A stretch of DNA of 64,000 nucleotides from Lentibacillus saliphilus. GTDB taxonomy: Bacteria; Bacillota; Bacilli; Bacillales; Amphibacillaceae. Each line of letters begins with the position of its first letter. The stretch's first letter is position 1. Of this stretch, positions 42,456 to 50,712 are shown piece after piece. The position numbers and the translations under genes are program-made. Location of the stretch: NCBI RefSeq assembly GCF_019093865.1, contig NZ_JABJXD010000007.1, positions 62,001 to 126,000 of the forward strand, given 5' to 3'. Below the pieces are notes generated by a model, which saw only the letters and a program-made list of their open reading frames with translations, was not told the origin of the DNA and ran no database searches.

Positions 42456-43517
42456 TTGAATTTAGTTCAATTAGGTTGGAACGATTTTTTTCAAGCAGAT
42501 TTTGTAACGAGATTTTCAGATGAATGGACTGTTGGTCGTGTCATTGGTCAAGGGAAAAACGTATATAAACTAATAACCAATAGTGGTGATGCACACGGAA
42601 AATTATCTGGAAAGTTCCAGTATGACACTATGGATCAAGCAGACTTACCGGTAGTCGGTGATTGGGTTGTTTTAAGACAAACGGACGGTGATCCATTGGC
42701 CATTATCCAAGGTGTGTTAAATCGCAAAAGTGTTTTTTCCCGCAATGCACCCGGAGACAATGTAGAAGAACAAGTCATTGCGGCTAACATCGACACAGTT
42801 TTTCTTGTAAATGCGTTGAATAACGATTTTAATGTGAGAAGAATTGAGCGCTATTTAACGTTGGTTTGGGAATCAGGGGCAAATCCAGTCATCATTCTTA
42901 CAAAAGCTGATTTGTGTACTGATGCAGATGAAAAATTGCGTGAAGTAGAAGACATTGCAATTGGCGTCCCTATTCATCTGACGAGCTCGGTTACAAACCA
43001 AGGTATTGGTGACATTAAACACTATTTTACTGAAGGACAGACGATTGGCTTACTCGGATCATCTGGTGTCGGAAAATCAACCTTGACCAATATTCTACTC
43101 GGTCACGACCAGCAGTCGGTCAATACGATACGTCAGGATGATAAAGGTAGACACACAACAACCTCAAGAGACCTCATCCTTTTGGAAAAGGGCATGATTA
43201 TTGATACACCCGGCATGAGAGAATTGCAATTATGGAGTTCAGACGAGGGATTGTCGCAAACGTTTCAAGATATTAAAGATTTGGAGATGGCGTGCAAATT
43301 CAGAGATTGCACCCATGATCGTGAACCCGGATGTGCCGTTAAAGGAGCCATTGAAGATGGAACACTCCGTAGCGACCGCTATGAGAGCTATTTAAAATTG
43401 AACAGAGAAATTGAATATCTAACCAATTCCACAGCCTATATCAAAAATAAAGAGCACAAGATGAAGCAATATAGACATCAAGCATCCAAAAACCGCCAGC
43501 TAAAAAAGCGGAATTAA
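42456..43517 (+). CDS. rsgA: RsgA-like ribosome small-subunit-dependent GTPase
   Basis: Circularly permuted GTPase of 353 residues. An N-terminal OB-fold segment (RVIGQGKNVYKLIT, VVGDWVVLR) is followed by the G4 motif LTKADL, then G1 GLLGSSGVGKSTLTN, G2 region GRHTTTSRDL and G3 DTPGMRELQ. The C-terminal zinc knuckle has CKFRDCTHDREPGC. RsgA helps late 30S maturation and responds to ppGpp. It reads as a paralogue type (about 350 residues with a Lys/Arg-rich tail); the housekeeping copy is usually elsewhere. The start is TTG with AGGAGG at 9 nt. A leader ORF and alternative hairpins precede it. Confidence 0.87.
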   Translation: MNLVQLGWNDFFQADFVTRFSDEWTVGRVIGQGKNVYKLITNSGDAHGKLSGKFQYDTMDQADLPVVGDWVVLRQTDGDPLAIIQGVLNRKSVFSRNAPGDNVEEQVIAANIDTVFLVNALNNDFNVRRIERYLTLVWESGANPVIILTKADLCTDADEKLREVEDIAIGVPIHLTSSVTNQGIGDIKHYFTEGQTIGLLGSSGVGKSTLTNILLGHDQQSVNTIRQDDKGRHTTTSRDLILLEKGMIIDTPGMRELQLWSSDEGLSQTFQDIKDLEMACKFRDCTHDREPGCAVKGAIEDGTLRSDRYESYLKLNREIEYLTNSTAYIKNKEHKMKQYRHQASKNRQLKKRN

Positions 43518-43533
43518 GCGTGTAGTGGGGGTG

Positions 43534-43592
43534 CCTGTCACTCCCCGAATTATGTCGAAAAAACATGACGGTTGGAAGCAGGCACCCCTCAC
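43534..43592. repeat. GTGCCTG/CAGGCAC inverted repeat
   Basis: Perfect 10-bp arms GGGGTGCCTG and CAGGCACCCC flank 39 bp. It lies 15-20 bp after the GTPase stop. Similar motifs occur at 9625-9640 and 44096-44120. Confidence 0.6.
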
Positions 43593-43602
43593 AAATAAAG
43601 AA

Positions 43603-43646
43603 CCAAATTGAAGTCAATTTCCTAATTGCTTCAATTTGGCTTTTTA
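43603..43646 (+). terminator. Terminator of the RsgA-like gene
   Basis: Stem CCAAATTGAAG/CTTCAATTTGG (11 bp) with a 15-nt loop, followed by CTTTTTATT. Confidence 0.88.
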
Positions 43647-43677
43647 TTACGTATTAATCGCCGTTAACATGATACGA

Positions 43678-43998
43678 TTACTTTCTGATTTCCGCTATAA
43701 TGTCTCTTTCAAGACGCTGATTGTCTTCAGCAATGATTCCTGGAATTAGAAACAAATCAATAAGCACCCATATGCCTACTATAATAATTAAGACAAATCC
43801 AACTAAAATAATTGCTGTAAGCCATCCAACAATTGTTAATACAAGTTGAATGACGCCTGTCGCTGTGCGTCCGAGATAAAAACGATGAATCCCAAGCGTA
43901 CCAAAAAAGATTAATAACAAATATGATACCAACGTACTCTTGCCTCTCCGATTTAGTTCAGAGTTAACAACTAATCTTTCTTCATTTGTTAAAGTCAT
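43678..43998 (-). CDS. TM2-domain membrane protein
   Basis: Small membrane protein of 106 residues. After a short charged N-terminus comes the TM2 domain: a first helix with FFGTLGIHRFYLGRTATGVIQLVL, a Gly/Trp turn and a second helix ending VGIWVLIDLFLIPG. The DxF motif (IDLF) is conserved. TM2 proteins have no agreed biochemical role. It is flanked on both sides by similar hairpin modules (43603-43646 and 44146-44187) and appears to be monocistronic. Confidence 0.88.
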   Translation of the reverse strand: MTLTNEERLVVNSELNRRGKSTLVSYLLLIFFGTLGIHRFYLGRTATGVIQLVLTIVGWLTAIILVGFVLIIIVGIWVLIDLFLIPGIIAEDNQRLERDIIAEIRK

Positions 43999-44145
43999 TT
44001 TTCACAATCACTTCTCTCATGTTATTAAATTACTGAATTAAGAGTACCAAAATACTGATTATAACTCAAATAAACACAAGGAAGTATTTTCTTCGTGCCT
44101 GTTTTTCTTGGTGCCCAGCAGGAAGCATTATCCAACGCAAAACAC

Positions 44146-44187
44146 AAGCCGAATTGAAGCATTTATTCACTTCAATTCGGCTTTTTT
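44146..44187. terminator. Terminator-type hairpin near the 750-residue membrane protein gene
   Basis: The 13-bp stem AAGCCGAATTGAAG/CTTCAATTCGGCTT with a 10-nt loop is followed on the plus strand by TTTTTTC and on the minus strand by GTGTTTT. The minus-strand sense fits the gene ending at 44217. Its core TTGAAG/CTTCAA equals that of the hairpin at 43603-43646. Confidence 0.75.
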
Positions 44188-44216
44188 CTAAATAAGCGTC
44201 TGTAATCGAGGGCTCC

Positions 44217-46469
44217 CTAATCCCCCTTAACCGCCTTTAAAAACTGTTTCATTGCTGGTTTGTCTTTCACCTCGCTAAGCCAGTGGTTTAAAGCTTGTTC
44301 GCCACCCTCAATATACTGTTGAATCCCCTTTTGGAGCGTCTCTCTATAGTGATCGTCCTCTCTCGCTTCATCTTCCATACCGATCAACATTTTCTCCCAG
44401 TCTTCGTGCTTACCATAAGAATCAGGCGGTTCAGGATGTTGACGCGCAAGTTGGACCACGTCTGAAAATGATGTGCCGAGATAAAGTTCTAGCGCAAGCC
44501 ACTTGCCAACAAAACGGTTCCCATATTCTGGTTCCTGAGACTTCTCAAATGCCTCTCGTGCTTCAGATAGCTTTCCTTGCATCATCTGCGCATGACCATA
44601 CTTTCCCTGCACATAATCGAACCCTTCCCTATCATTATTGTTCAGTTCTCTATAAAAATGAAACCAATGTACAACATCTGACCATTCTTCTCGATTGTAA
44701 TGGTAACCTACAAGGTCTGATATATAGGGCAGAGCGCTCGCACCCTCCTCTTTTTCCACCAACGCTTGTGTATACGGATAGGCCAGCTCATTTCTTGTTT
44801 CGAACGTGCCATCCCCTTTTGTGCCAATCAGGCTATAAATCATCCGTAAGCTGTGCAAATCATCAGGATTATGATCGTAATTGTCCATGTAGGCAGATAA
44901 TGCTGCCTCAATCTTATCATCAATAAGCAAACGATCAGCATCCGTTAACTGACGTTCCTGCAAACGAAAGGATGGTAAGTTCCCCATAGTATCGTCATTC
45001 AAGCGATAGCCATTCGTGCGTGTGATCAGCTTGCCATCATCATCAAAAGCTTCCACTCTCCAGGACAAACGAATGTTTGGATTCGCCACACCCAATATGA
45101 CTGAACCATCTACCGTCTCTTCATCTCCTATTAAAATATTCCCTCGCTGAGCATACAGCTCTTCTATCGGTAAAGACAGCTCTGTCCCTTTAATATGTGT
45201 CTTAATGCTTCTTCCAATTGATCCTGAATCGATAGGCACATCCATACTAATATTGTAATAGGCTGCATCGTCGACTGCCTCCCATGAAAATTGAATCGTA
45301 TCCCCCGTTATCCTTTCCCCATTAATAGGTGACTTCACATCGAATAATTTCTGAAGTGTAATGTCATGTGTGATGTCCTCACTGCCATCAATCGTTATCC
45401 AATCATACATGTCTATCGGGTACACCCAGCCATCAATTTGATCAAACTTTAACCCAAGAAAAATTTGGTAGTTACCAGGAACCACCCCTTGAAAATTAAA
45501 ACGACCCTGTTCATCTGTAACGATTTGATACGGTTCATCTTCTCCAATGGAGCGATTGACATCATGTTCTTTTCGTAGAAACACACCGACACGCTGGACT
45601 GGTTCGCCATTTGATCGAACAACCTTCCCCTCTACATTACTCGCATCCGTGTTCGATTGTCTTACCTCTATCAAACGAATCGCGATTAATTGCAACATAT
45701 CATAATGAGCTTGATCGTCAGTATATGTCTCGGTCTTATCAGCCTTTTGTTGTCGAAACTGTTTCTCATAGGCAGTCAGCTGCTTTTGAATGTCTTGATA
45801 AGCTTCCTCCACACGTCCTTCTCTTAAAATAATCCTTGCTTTCAGTTCCCCAACTTCACCTCTTATAAAGGCATCATCTTCATTTAGCGTTGCAATAACG
45901 TTTTGCACATACAGATTTGCCTCTTGCAGCTTATTAAAACGTAATGCTAGTCTAACGCGTTCGAGGAGTAAATCTTGTTTATCAAACCGATACATATCAT
46001 CTTTGAGACGTTCAGCTGCTTTCACAAGCACATCATCGGCGTTTGACCAGTCACCAAGCTCTTCAAAATACATCATTAAATCCTTGGCAGCTTTCGCATA
46101 ATAGTCATTAACCGGACCTTCTTGAACATATTTCTCAATGTATGGTCGTTTTTCAGGCCAAGAAAAAGAAACATCATCACGATCGTCTACTTGTGAAAAG
46201 GCTGGACCGACATACACATCAAAACGGTAAAACCGATCCCCTTCAATCATATAGTCTTCAATTAAACCCCATTCTTGTGACGCCAACAGGTGCCCCTCTT
46301 CAAGCATTTGAAGCAAATCATCTTTTGCTGCTTCGTCTCCTTTTGCCAATCGTTTTTCTAGCATGTATAAATTAACTTGCGGCGCAATAACAAGTGACAT
46401 TAGAGGAATGAATAAAAGGACAGCAGCTATTCCGAAAACAAGATGCTTCACCTTCAGTCTAATCTTCAT
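44217..46469 (-). CDS. Membrane-anchored protein with carboxypeptidase-regulatory-like domain and TPR-like regions
   Basis: Protein of 750 residues, third gene of the ECF sigma operon. A single N-terminal membrane anchor (about residues 8-28, HLVFGIAAVLLFIPLMSLVI) is followed by helical TPR-like repeats, then a carboxypeptidase regulatory-like beta-sandwich (VEGKVVRSNGEPVQRVGVFLR, then VTDEQGRFNFQGVVPGNYQI), an Ig-like section (TIQFSWEAVDDAAYYNISM) and more TPR-like helices. The bulk is probably extracytoplasmic. The ATG at 46469 overlaps the anti-sigma stop. It may be an effector or sensor of the envelope stress controlled by the sigma factor; I do not recognise a named protein. Confidence 0.75.
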   Translation of the reverse strand: MKIRLKVKHLVFGIAAVLLFIPLMSLVIAPQVNLYMLEKRLAKGDEAAKDDLLQMLEEGHLLASQEWGLIEDYMIEGDRFYRFDVYVGPAFSQVDDRDDVSFSWPEKRPYIEKYVQEGPVNDYYAKAAKDLMMYFEELGDWSNADDVLVKAAERLKDDMYRFDKQDLLLERVRLALRFNKLQEANLYVQNVIATLNEDDAFIRGEVGELKARIILREGRVEEAYQDIQKQLTAYEKQFRQQKADKTETYTDDQAHYDMLQLIAIRLIEVRQSNTDASNVEGKVVRSNGEPVQRVGVFLRKEHDVNRSIGEDEPYQIVTDEQGRFNFQGVVPGNYQIFLGLKFDQIDGWVYPIDMYDWITIDGSEDITHDITLQKLFDVKSPINGERITGDTIQFSWEAVDDAAYYNISMDVPIDSGSIGRSIKTHIKGTELSLPIEELYAQRGNILIGDEETVDGSVILGVANPNIRLSWRVEAFDDDGKLITRTNGYRLNDDTMGNLPSFRLQERQLTDADRLLIDDKIEAALSAYMDNYDHNPDDLHSLRMIYSLIGTKGDGTFETRNELAYPYTQALVEKEEGASALPYISDLVGYHYNREEWSDVVHWFHFYRELNNNDREGFDYVQGKYGHAQMMQGKLSEAREAFEKSQEPEYGNRFVGKWLALELYLGTSFSDVVQLARQHPEPPDSYGKHEDWEKMLIGMEDEAREDDHYRETLQKGIQQYIEGGEQALNHWLSEVKDKPAMKQFLKAVKGD

Positions 46470-46785
46470 ACCGAGCCACCAGCCTTTCATAGTCGCTTTT
46501 CCAATACGTATTCCCCGCAATTTCAACTAACTCCGTTTTGTCCCCTGTGTGACGCATGTTTGGCACAATGATCTCCTTATAGCCAAACATCAACAATAAC
46601 GTCATACACACCGCACCTACAGGAAGAAGGGGAATCGTAATCTCCTTGTTCCAAATGGCTGAGATTTTCTGACGCCTAGTGATCGGATGCGTTCGTTGCA
46701 AGACGTTTTCTTGCTTGGAAAAATGATAGTGTGCCAGTTCATCATTGAGTTGCGCTTTTATCCGATTCTTCTCCACAGTCATCAT
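46459..46785 (-). CDS. Putative anti-sigma factor
   Basis: Protein of 108 residues with a cytoplasmic N-terminal helical part (MTVEKNRIKAQLNDELAHYHFS), one membrane segment (about 52-68, IPLLPVGAVCMTLLLMFGY) and a short external tail. No zinc-binding HxxxCxxC motif is visible, so it is not a ZAS-type anti-sigma. Its identity rests on position: it overlaps the ECF sigma gene by 44 bp and is coupled to the 750-residue membrane protein. It probably holds the sigma factor at the membrane until a signal arrives. Confidence 0.7.
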   Translation of the reverse strand: MMTVEKNRIKAQLNDELAHYHFSKQENVLQRTHPITRRQKISAIWNKEITIPLLPVGAVCMTLLLMFGYKEIIVPNMRHTGDKTELVEIAGNTYWKSDYERLVARYED

Positions 46786-47323
46786 ACCCTTCTCCCTTCT
46801 CTATAATATCTTTTAACATATTGCGTCCGCGTTTGAGCCTCGTTTTGACGGTGTTTTCTTTAAGATGTGTATATGTCGCGATGTCTGATATTTTCAGCTC
46901 ATTAAAGTAAAATAGAACAACAATTTCTCGGTACTTATAATCCAATGATTGAATCGCCTCACTCAGCTTTTCATCTGCAGTCTTCGTCAACAACGCTTCC
47001 TCTGGATCAACCGCTGATTCATCTGCTTCCAACAGCTCCATCGACGTGTCAAAATGGAGACGAATGTTTTTCCAGCTCCACCTACGCATCCGGGATCGAC
47101 ACCCGTTCACCGCGATCGTTGTCAGCCAGCTTTTCAATTTCTCTTCATCCTGTAACTGATCAATTTTTTCAAAGGCGGTGACAAACGTATCCTGAACAAC
47201 TTCCTCACCCGTTTGATAATCCTTAACCAATAATATTGCTGTACGGAGGAGGTAATCGCCATACTGATTCATAAGTTCAATAAGTGCATCTTCATGTTTC
47301 TCTCTTAATCGATCAAAATCCAA
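46742..47323 (-). CDS. ECF-type RNA polymerase sigma factor
   Basis: Sigma-70 family protein of 193 residues. Region 2 is DYLLRTAILLVKDYQTGEEVVQDTFVTAFEKIDQL; region 4 is LDYKYREIVVLFYFNELKISDIATYTHLKENTVKTRLKRGRNML. The C-terminus is short and acidic. The start codon is TTG (47323) behind a GGAGGGGGAG site. The promoter at 47350-47376 looks like an ECF promoter, so the operon is probably autoregulated. Confidence 0.92.
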   Translation of the reverse strand: MDFDRLREKHEDALIELMNQYGDYLLRTAILLVKDYQTGEEVVQDTFVTAFEKIDQLQDEEKLKSWLTTIAVNGCRSRMRRWSWKNIRLHFDTSMELLEADESAVDPEEALLTKTADEKLSEAIQSLDYKYREIVVLFYFNELKISDIATYTHLKENTVKTRLKRGRNMLKDIIEKGEGYDDCGEESDKSATQ

Positions 47324-47349
47324 GCCAGCTCCCCCTCCCTGTACATATA

Positions 47350-47376
47350 GATGCGCCTAGTCTAGAAAAAGTTTCA
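47350..47376 (-). promoter_or_regulatory. Candidate autoregulated ECF promoter
   Basis: On the minus strand TGAAAC followed by TTTTT (47371-47376 for the hexamer), then a 15-bp spacer and CGCATC (from 47355). The AAC-type -35 with a C/G-rich -10 is the general ECF pattern (for example SigW TGAAAC-N16-CGTA); the spacing is one base short. Confidence 0.6.
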
Positions 47377-47476
47377 TGTATTGTTGCTCGAATTTTTTTC
47401 TAGAATTAACCACGCCCATCTCACCTTAACATACCATAGTCAAATCACTTCGACGGTCAGATCTTTCCTAACAAAA

Positions 47477-47517
47477 ACAGTCACTCACGAGGACAAATAA
47501 TACCTAGAAGTGACTGT
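47477..47517 (-). terminator. Terminator-like hairpin between the sigma operon and the coiled-coil gene
   Basis: Stem ACAGTCACT/AGTGACTGT (9 bp) with a 23-nt loop, followed on the minus strand by TTTTTGTT. No minus-strand gene ends directly upstream, so it may insulate the sigma operon from read-through. The remainder of 47324-47646 holds the two divergent promoter regions. Confidence 0.5.
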
Positions 47518-47646
47518 CACACATAAACGACTTGAATAAAATAACGATGATGGCTCAATGTCCTCAAGGAAAATGGAGGCTAAAGAACCAATTTCCCGCT
47601 ATTCAGTTCTATGCTATAATAAATCTATCATAAGGAGGTGATATAA

Positions 47647-48000
47647 GTGGATAAACAAGATCAGATCATGAGTATGCTCCAATCGATTATAGAAACTCAG
47701 GATAAGCAAGGAAAAACACTTGAAACACACGGGCAAATGCTGGAGGAACTTGGGCAAATATTAACGGCATTACGCGCTGGACAAGAACATCCCAAAGTAG
47801 AGTTAGATGACCTTAAAAGTGCGACAGCTAAAAAACTGGACGATATAAAGGAACAAATGAGTGATCAATCTGCCAGTATCGCCATACTAAAAGAAGATGT
47901 GTGGTCTAGCAAAGTAGACATTCACCGAATCAAAACAACGATGGGGATAAATAATTTGTTCGCCGTTTACTTAGTTGGTACAAGCAACAAACATGTTTAA
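47647..48000 (+). CDS. Small coiled-coil protein of unknown function
   Basis: Hydrophilic protein of 117 residues starting with GTG behind a perfect AAGGAGGTGAT at 5-6 nt. It consists of heptad-rich helices (DQIMSMLQSIIETQDKQGKTLETHGQMLEELGQIL, then KLDDIKEQMSDQSASIAILKEDV) and ends with DIHRIKTTMGINNLF. A -10 TATAAT lies near 47614. Similar short coiled-coil proteins are common in Bacillaceae, but no function is known to me. Confidence 0.7.
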   Translation: MDKQDQIMSMLQSIIETQDKQGKTLETHGQMLEELGQILTALRAGQEHPKVELDDLKSATAKKLDDIKEQMSDQSASIAILKEDVWSSKVDIHRIKTTMGINNLFAVYLVGTSNKHV

Positions 48001-48199
48001 TGTGGTAACAATCTATCAATACACGAAAGATAAGTCACAGAAAAAATCCAAACCTACCTTAAATATTGAACACTCTTCCTACTCACACTTACCATCAAAA
48101 TTAAAATCACCACATCATTTGCACCACGACACGATTAATAACAAATCCTCATTCGTAAAATGGATTGTACGACACACATAACCCAAAAATGAACCTACC

Positions 48200-48245
48200 A
48201 AAATACCCCGCCCGCTCTAATTCAGAGAATGGACAGGGTATTTTT
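48200..48245. terminator. Bidirectional terminator downstream of bglA
   Basis: Arms AAAATACCC/GGGTATTTT, extended inward by a partly paired GC-rich section; T tract TTTTT on the plus side. It lies between the convergent coiled-coil gene and the beta-glucosidase gene. The rest of 48001-48293 has no supported gene. Confidence 0.75.
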
Positions 48246-48293
48246 ATGTCATTCGAGATAATATACTACATCTCTGGGAGGCACAAATTCTCC

Positions 48294-49640
48294 TTACAGC
48301 TCATACCATTTATTTTGGATGATTTTTTGATACCAGTAGTAGCTGTCTTTTGGAGTTCTTTCAAGTGTTCTGTAGTTAATATGGACAAGCCCAAAGCGCA
48401 TCGTATAGCCTTTCGCCCATTCGAAGTTATCTAGTAAAGACCAACAAATGTATCCTTTTACCGGAACACCGGAATCCATTGCCCGCTGCAATGCAGCAAT
48501 ATGGGTCTTTAAATAATTAATTCTTCCTATATCGTTGACTTCATTATTATGAACGTCATCATTATAGCAAGCACCGTTTTCCGTAATATAGATAGGCGTA
48601 TCACCATATTTATTATGAACATAGGTTAGCATTTTATAAAAGCCTTCTGGATATATAGGCCAGCCAATATCTGTTCGATTGTAGCCCATATCAATCATTT
48701 CGCAATCAAATAGTCCACTATTCTTTTTGTATCTCGCAACACTACCGTCATAATAGTTGATGCCTACAAAGTCAATAGGTTCCTGAATCAGCTTCATATC
48801 ACCTTCAGCAATATGAACTGTTGCCCCTTTTTGTTTATACCACTCTACTAAGTAATCTGGATACTGTCCTTTAAAAAGAGGTTCAAAAAACCAGTCAATG
48901 ATAAATCCGATTTCACGTTGGCAGGCATCTTTATCCTCTTGCTCTGTACTAAAGGGCTCTTTCCAAGTTGAATTAGGTGCAATCCCAATTTCTCCGTTCT
49001 CAATGCCTAAACGTCGGAATGCTTTTACCGCTTTCCCATGAGCAACCAATAAATGATGTGACACATCCACTGCTAATTGCAGATCTGTGTGCCCGGGCGC
49101 ATGCTCACCAATGTAATTAGATAAAAATGAAACACACCATGGTTCATTTATAGTAATCCACTTCTTAATTTTCCCGCCAAACTCTTGAAACATCAATTCA
49201 GCATATTGGACAAATGCTTCTATTGTGTCACGATTTGCCCAGCCACCTTTATCCTGCAAGGCTTGAGGTAGATCCCAATGGTATAACGTACACATTGGCT
49301 CAATGTCATTTTGAATTAACGCATCAACCAACTTGTGATAATAGTCTAGCCCTTTTTGATTGACCTCTCCTGTTCCGTTTGGAAAAATACGAGGCCAGGA
49401 TACAGAGAAACGATACATATCCGTTCCTAGTTCTTTTATAAGCTGTACATCTTCTTCATATCTATGATAACTGTCACAAGCTATATCTCCATTATCCCCA
49501 TTATCGACCTTACCTGGTGTTTTGGAAAACGTATCCCAGATTGATTGGCCTCTACCGTCCTCGTTGGCAGCACCTTCAATTTGGTAGGCAGCCGTTGCGA
49601 CACCAAATTTTAAGTCCTGTGGTAGTTGAATGATTGCCAT
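48294..49640 (-). CDS. bglA: Beta-glucosidase (GH1)
   Basis: Cytoplasmic retaining glycosidase of 448 residues. The acid/base Glu166 is in WITINEPWC, and the nucleophile Glu354 in YITENGACY. The N-terminal FGVATAAYQIEGA and C-terminal GYICWSLLDNFEWAKGYTMRFGLVHINY complete the GH1 signature. No phospho-sugar-binding motif was checked in detail. The pairing with an ABC importer rather than a PTS, and the BglA-like sequence, favour unphosphorylated beta-glucosides such as cellobiose. It is the last gene of the operon. Confidence 0.93.
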   Translation of the reverse strand: MAIIQLPQDLKFGVATAAYQIEGAANEDGRGQSIWDTFSKTPGKVDNGDNGDIACDSYHRYEEDVQLIKELGTDMYRFSVSWPRIFPNGTGEVNQKGLDYYHKLVDALIQNDIEPMCTLYHWDLPQALQDKGGWANRDTIEAFVQYAELMFQEFGGKIKKWITINEPWCVSFLSNYIGEHAPGHTDLQLAVDVSHHLLVAHGKAVKAFRRLGIENGEIGIAPNSTWKEPFSTEQEDKDACQREIGFIIDWFFEPLFKGQYPDYLVEWYKQKGATVHIAEGDMKLIQEPIDFVGINYYDGSVARYKKNSGLFDCEMIDMGYNRTDIGWPIYPEGFYKMLTYVHNKYGDTPIYITENGACYNDDVHNNEVNDIGRINYLKTHIAALQRAMDSGVPVKGYICWSLLDNFEWAKGYTMRFGLVHINYRTLERTPKDSYYWYQKIIQNKWYEL

Positions 49641-49681
49641 GTCACATCTCCTCCTTAGTAATATCTCGTTGTATCACTTAA

Positions 49682-50704
49682 TCATATTTTCGGTGTGCAT
49701 GATTCGCGGACAATTAATTCTGGTTCCACAAATATAGGATTTTCCTCCTCTGAACCTTCAATAAAATCATGAAGCATACGCGCAGCCAATGTTCCTATTT
49801 TTTCCTTGTCCTGTCTTACCGTTGTCAAGCTTGGTGAACTAAAGTGGCACGCATCAATATCGTCACACCCAATGACGCATATATCCTCTGGAACGGACAT
49901 ACCCGCTTCCTCTATTGCTTTAATCGCTCCAAACGCCATCAGATCAGATGCTGCATAGACCGCTTTAGGAATCGTAGAATTAGAAAGTATTTTTTTCATG
50001 GCTTTATAACCACTATCTTCAAAAAAATCGCCATGCTGAATCCATTTTTCATTTATTGACAACCCGAATTGTTTCATCGCTTTATAAAAGCCATCTGCAC
50101 GTAGTTTTGCGACAGTCGAATCCTTTTGACCATTAATAAAGGCTATCTCCTGAATTCTCAATGCATGAAGATGCTCGACTATTTTATATGAGATCTTTTT
50201 ATTATCTGTCATGACATAGCTGAATTTTGGTCCATCTAATGCCAAGTCAACCCCGACACAAGGGATATCACTTTTGACAAGTTCATAGACGGATTCCTCA
50301 ATTTCTTCACCTGAAATGATCAAACAGCCATCCACTTGAAAATGATGACAGCGCGCTAAATAACTCGAAGAATTTTGCTGGAATTGTTCATTAGAGAACA
50401 TTAACATGTCATACCCCAATTCACCAATATTCTTTTTAAAGGATGTCATCACTTCATTAAAGAATGGGTGGGTAAAATCCACATTGATTTTACCGGCATA
50501 AATGAGACCAATAAGATTGGATTTTTTGGTGGCCAGTGATTTTGCAGAAAAGGTCGGTCTATATCCGGTATCCTCAATCACCTGCAACACTTTTTTTCTA
50601 GTTTTTTCACTAATACTTCCCGTGTTATTCATTATTTTGGATACAGTACCTGGCGAAACACCTGCCATTTTTGCGATATCTTTTATTGTTAGATTCATGG
50701 TCAT
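49682..50704 (-). CDS. LacI-family repressor of the beta-glucoside operon
   Basis: Repressor of 340 residues. The N-terminal HTH MNLTIKDIAKMAGVSPGTVSKIMNN with the hinge KSLATKKSNLIGLIYAG is followed by a periplasmic-binding-like sugar domain (AVYAASDLMAFGAIKAIEEAGMSVPEDICVIGCDD). It is encoded within the operon, between a permease and bglA. The two palindromes at 53941-53956 and 53973-53990 are its probable operators. Confidence 0.92.
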   Translation of the reverse strand: MTMNLTIKDIAKMAGVSPGTVSKIMNNTGSISEKTRKKVLQVIEDTGYRPTFSAKSLATKKSNLIGLIYAGKINVDFTHPFFNEVMTSFKKNIGELGYDMLMFSNEQFQQNSSSYLARCHHFQVDGCLIISGEEIEESVYELVKSDIPCVGVDLALDGPKFSYVMTDNKKISYKIVEHLHALRIQEIAFINGQKDSTVAKLRADGFYKAMKQFGLSINEKWIQHGDFFEDSGYKAMKKILSNSTIPKAVYAASDLMAFGAIKAIEEAGMSVPEDICVIGCDDIDACHFSSPSLTTVRQDKEKIGTLAARMLHDFIEGSEEENPIFVEPELIVRESCTPKI

Positions 50705-50712
50705 CCCTTTCT

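Noticed and set aside
44468-44926. A 152-codon plus-strand ORF opposite the 750-residue membrane protein gene.
   Set aside because: Antisense shadow without a ribosome binding site or family pattern.
47975-48434. ORFs of 68 and 89 codons between the coiled-coil gene and the end of bglA.
   Set aside because: The first lacks a ribosome binding site and runs through low-complexity sequence; the second is antisense to the end of bglA.
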